Shown: piece after piece, positions 63,681 to 64,000 of the stretch
How positions within the stretch are numbered: position 1 is the stretch's first letter
Layout: every line of letters starts with the position of its first letter
NCBI GenBank assembly: GCA_964023205.1
Contig: OZ026847.1
Span: 34,723,913-34,787,912 of the forward strand
Length of the DNA stretch: 64,000 bases
Reading direction: 5' to 3'
DNA from: Lutraria lutraria
Taxonomy: Eukaryota; Mollusca; Bivalvia; Venerida; Mactridae
Notes under the pieces: generated by a model
The model's database searches: none
Seen by the model: the letters and a program-made list of their open reading frames with translations, nothing else
Told to the model about the DNA's origin: nothing
Made by a program: the position numbers and the translations under genes

Positions 63681-64000
63681 GTAAATATATTTTAATGTAT
63701 CTATAATATACAAATGTATACACTAATAAATACATAGCGTTTAAAAATCCATAGAATGAGAATTACAACTTATTTTTTAACAACTTTTGAATAGTGCTAA
63801 AAACTGCATAATAAAATTTCTTACGGTGTTTAGTACATTTTGTACTAAATTTTACTAAACTTAATGTTGTATTGTTATAGAGGTAAAATTCAAAGCCGTA
63901 CATTTAACAAAAATCGGAACTACATGTAAATCTATTTTAAACAGTTAAGCACATTTGTTAAATTTTCAGGTAACCAGATTTTTATTCATTGTAACAGTTT
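63681..64000. other. Intron 8 of the receptor gene (start)
   Basis: AT-rich sequence after the exon 8 donor (gtaaat). No exon seen before the window ends. If the donor is not used, the frame would stop within about 15 bases. Confidence 0.5.

Noticed and set aside
62644..63512. ORFs on both strands rich in Tyr/Ser/Gly/Pro
   Set aside because: All lie in the 11-bp minisatellite, which lacks stops in every frame.

Overview
The window is animal nuclear DNA: intron-rich genes with GT-AG splice sites, a metazoan Cys-loop receptor, a C2H2 zinc-finger exon and dense short repeats. The style of the dispersed repeats (a 'gagggccaagatggccc...gctcacctgag' family, a 'tatgcccccg...gggggcat' family, tRNA-derived SINEs, small fold-back elements) suggests a mollusc, probably a bivalve. 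This is inference, not a species call.

Layout. 1-2796 is intergenic. 2797-16365 (minus) is a complete gene for the beta subunit of cytosolic phenylalanyl-tRNA synthetase (FARSB) in 19 coding exons. One of its introns has AT-AC ends of the minor (U12) spliceosome type, and others carry a hAT-like element, MITEs, SINEs, tRNA-like copies and a dead non-LTR retrotransposon. 16.4-20.1 kb is intergenic with repeats. 20143-20793 (plus) is a four-finger C2H2 protein. 20.8-28.5 kb holds repeats, including a TTAA-flanked fold-back element and a minisatellite.

28537 to the right edge (plus) is a glycine-receptor-like, anion-type Cys-loop channel gene. Eight exons join with compatible phases and run from signal peptide to third membrane helix; the rest lies beyond the window. 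Intron 2 contains a complete 17.4-kb Polinton/Maverick (30366-47792) with a perfect 6-bp target duplication (CCTGAG) and terminal inverted repeats of about 300 bp. Intron 3 is almost entirely an 11-kb satellite of about 245 copies of a 45-bp unit, open on the minus strand for 3,699 codons. Intron 7 holds an 11-bp minisatellite next to a tRNA-derived SINE.

The Polinton has the full replication and virion gene set: protein-primed DNA polymerase B (one frameshift near its end), retroviral-type integrase with chromodomain, packaging ATPase, adenovirus-type cysteine protease, major capsid and penton-like proteins. Many structural genes are packed with ATGA stop/start overlaps. Four transcription-unit ends (left terminus, two internal, right terminus) carry stem-loops that match the metazoan replication-dependent histone mRNA 3' signal, at three of them followed at the usual distance by a U7-type purine element. 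Two small plus-strand genes, one small minus-strand gene and the leftmost minus-strand gene appear to use this signal, while several other genes have ordinary AATAAA signals. A small protein that starts like acylated RNF11 and carries two LYPDL (ALIX-type late domain) motifs, paired CRE sites near both ends, and an H1/protamine-like protein add to the picture of an element tuned to S phase and possibly able to bud. This is the most novel part of the window.
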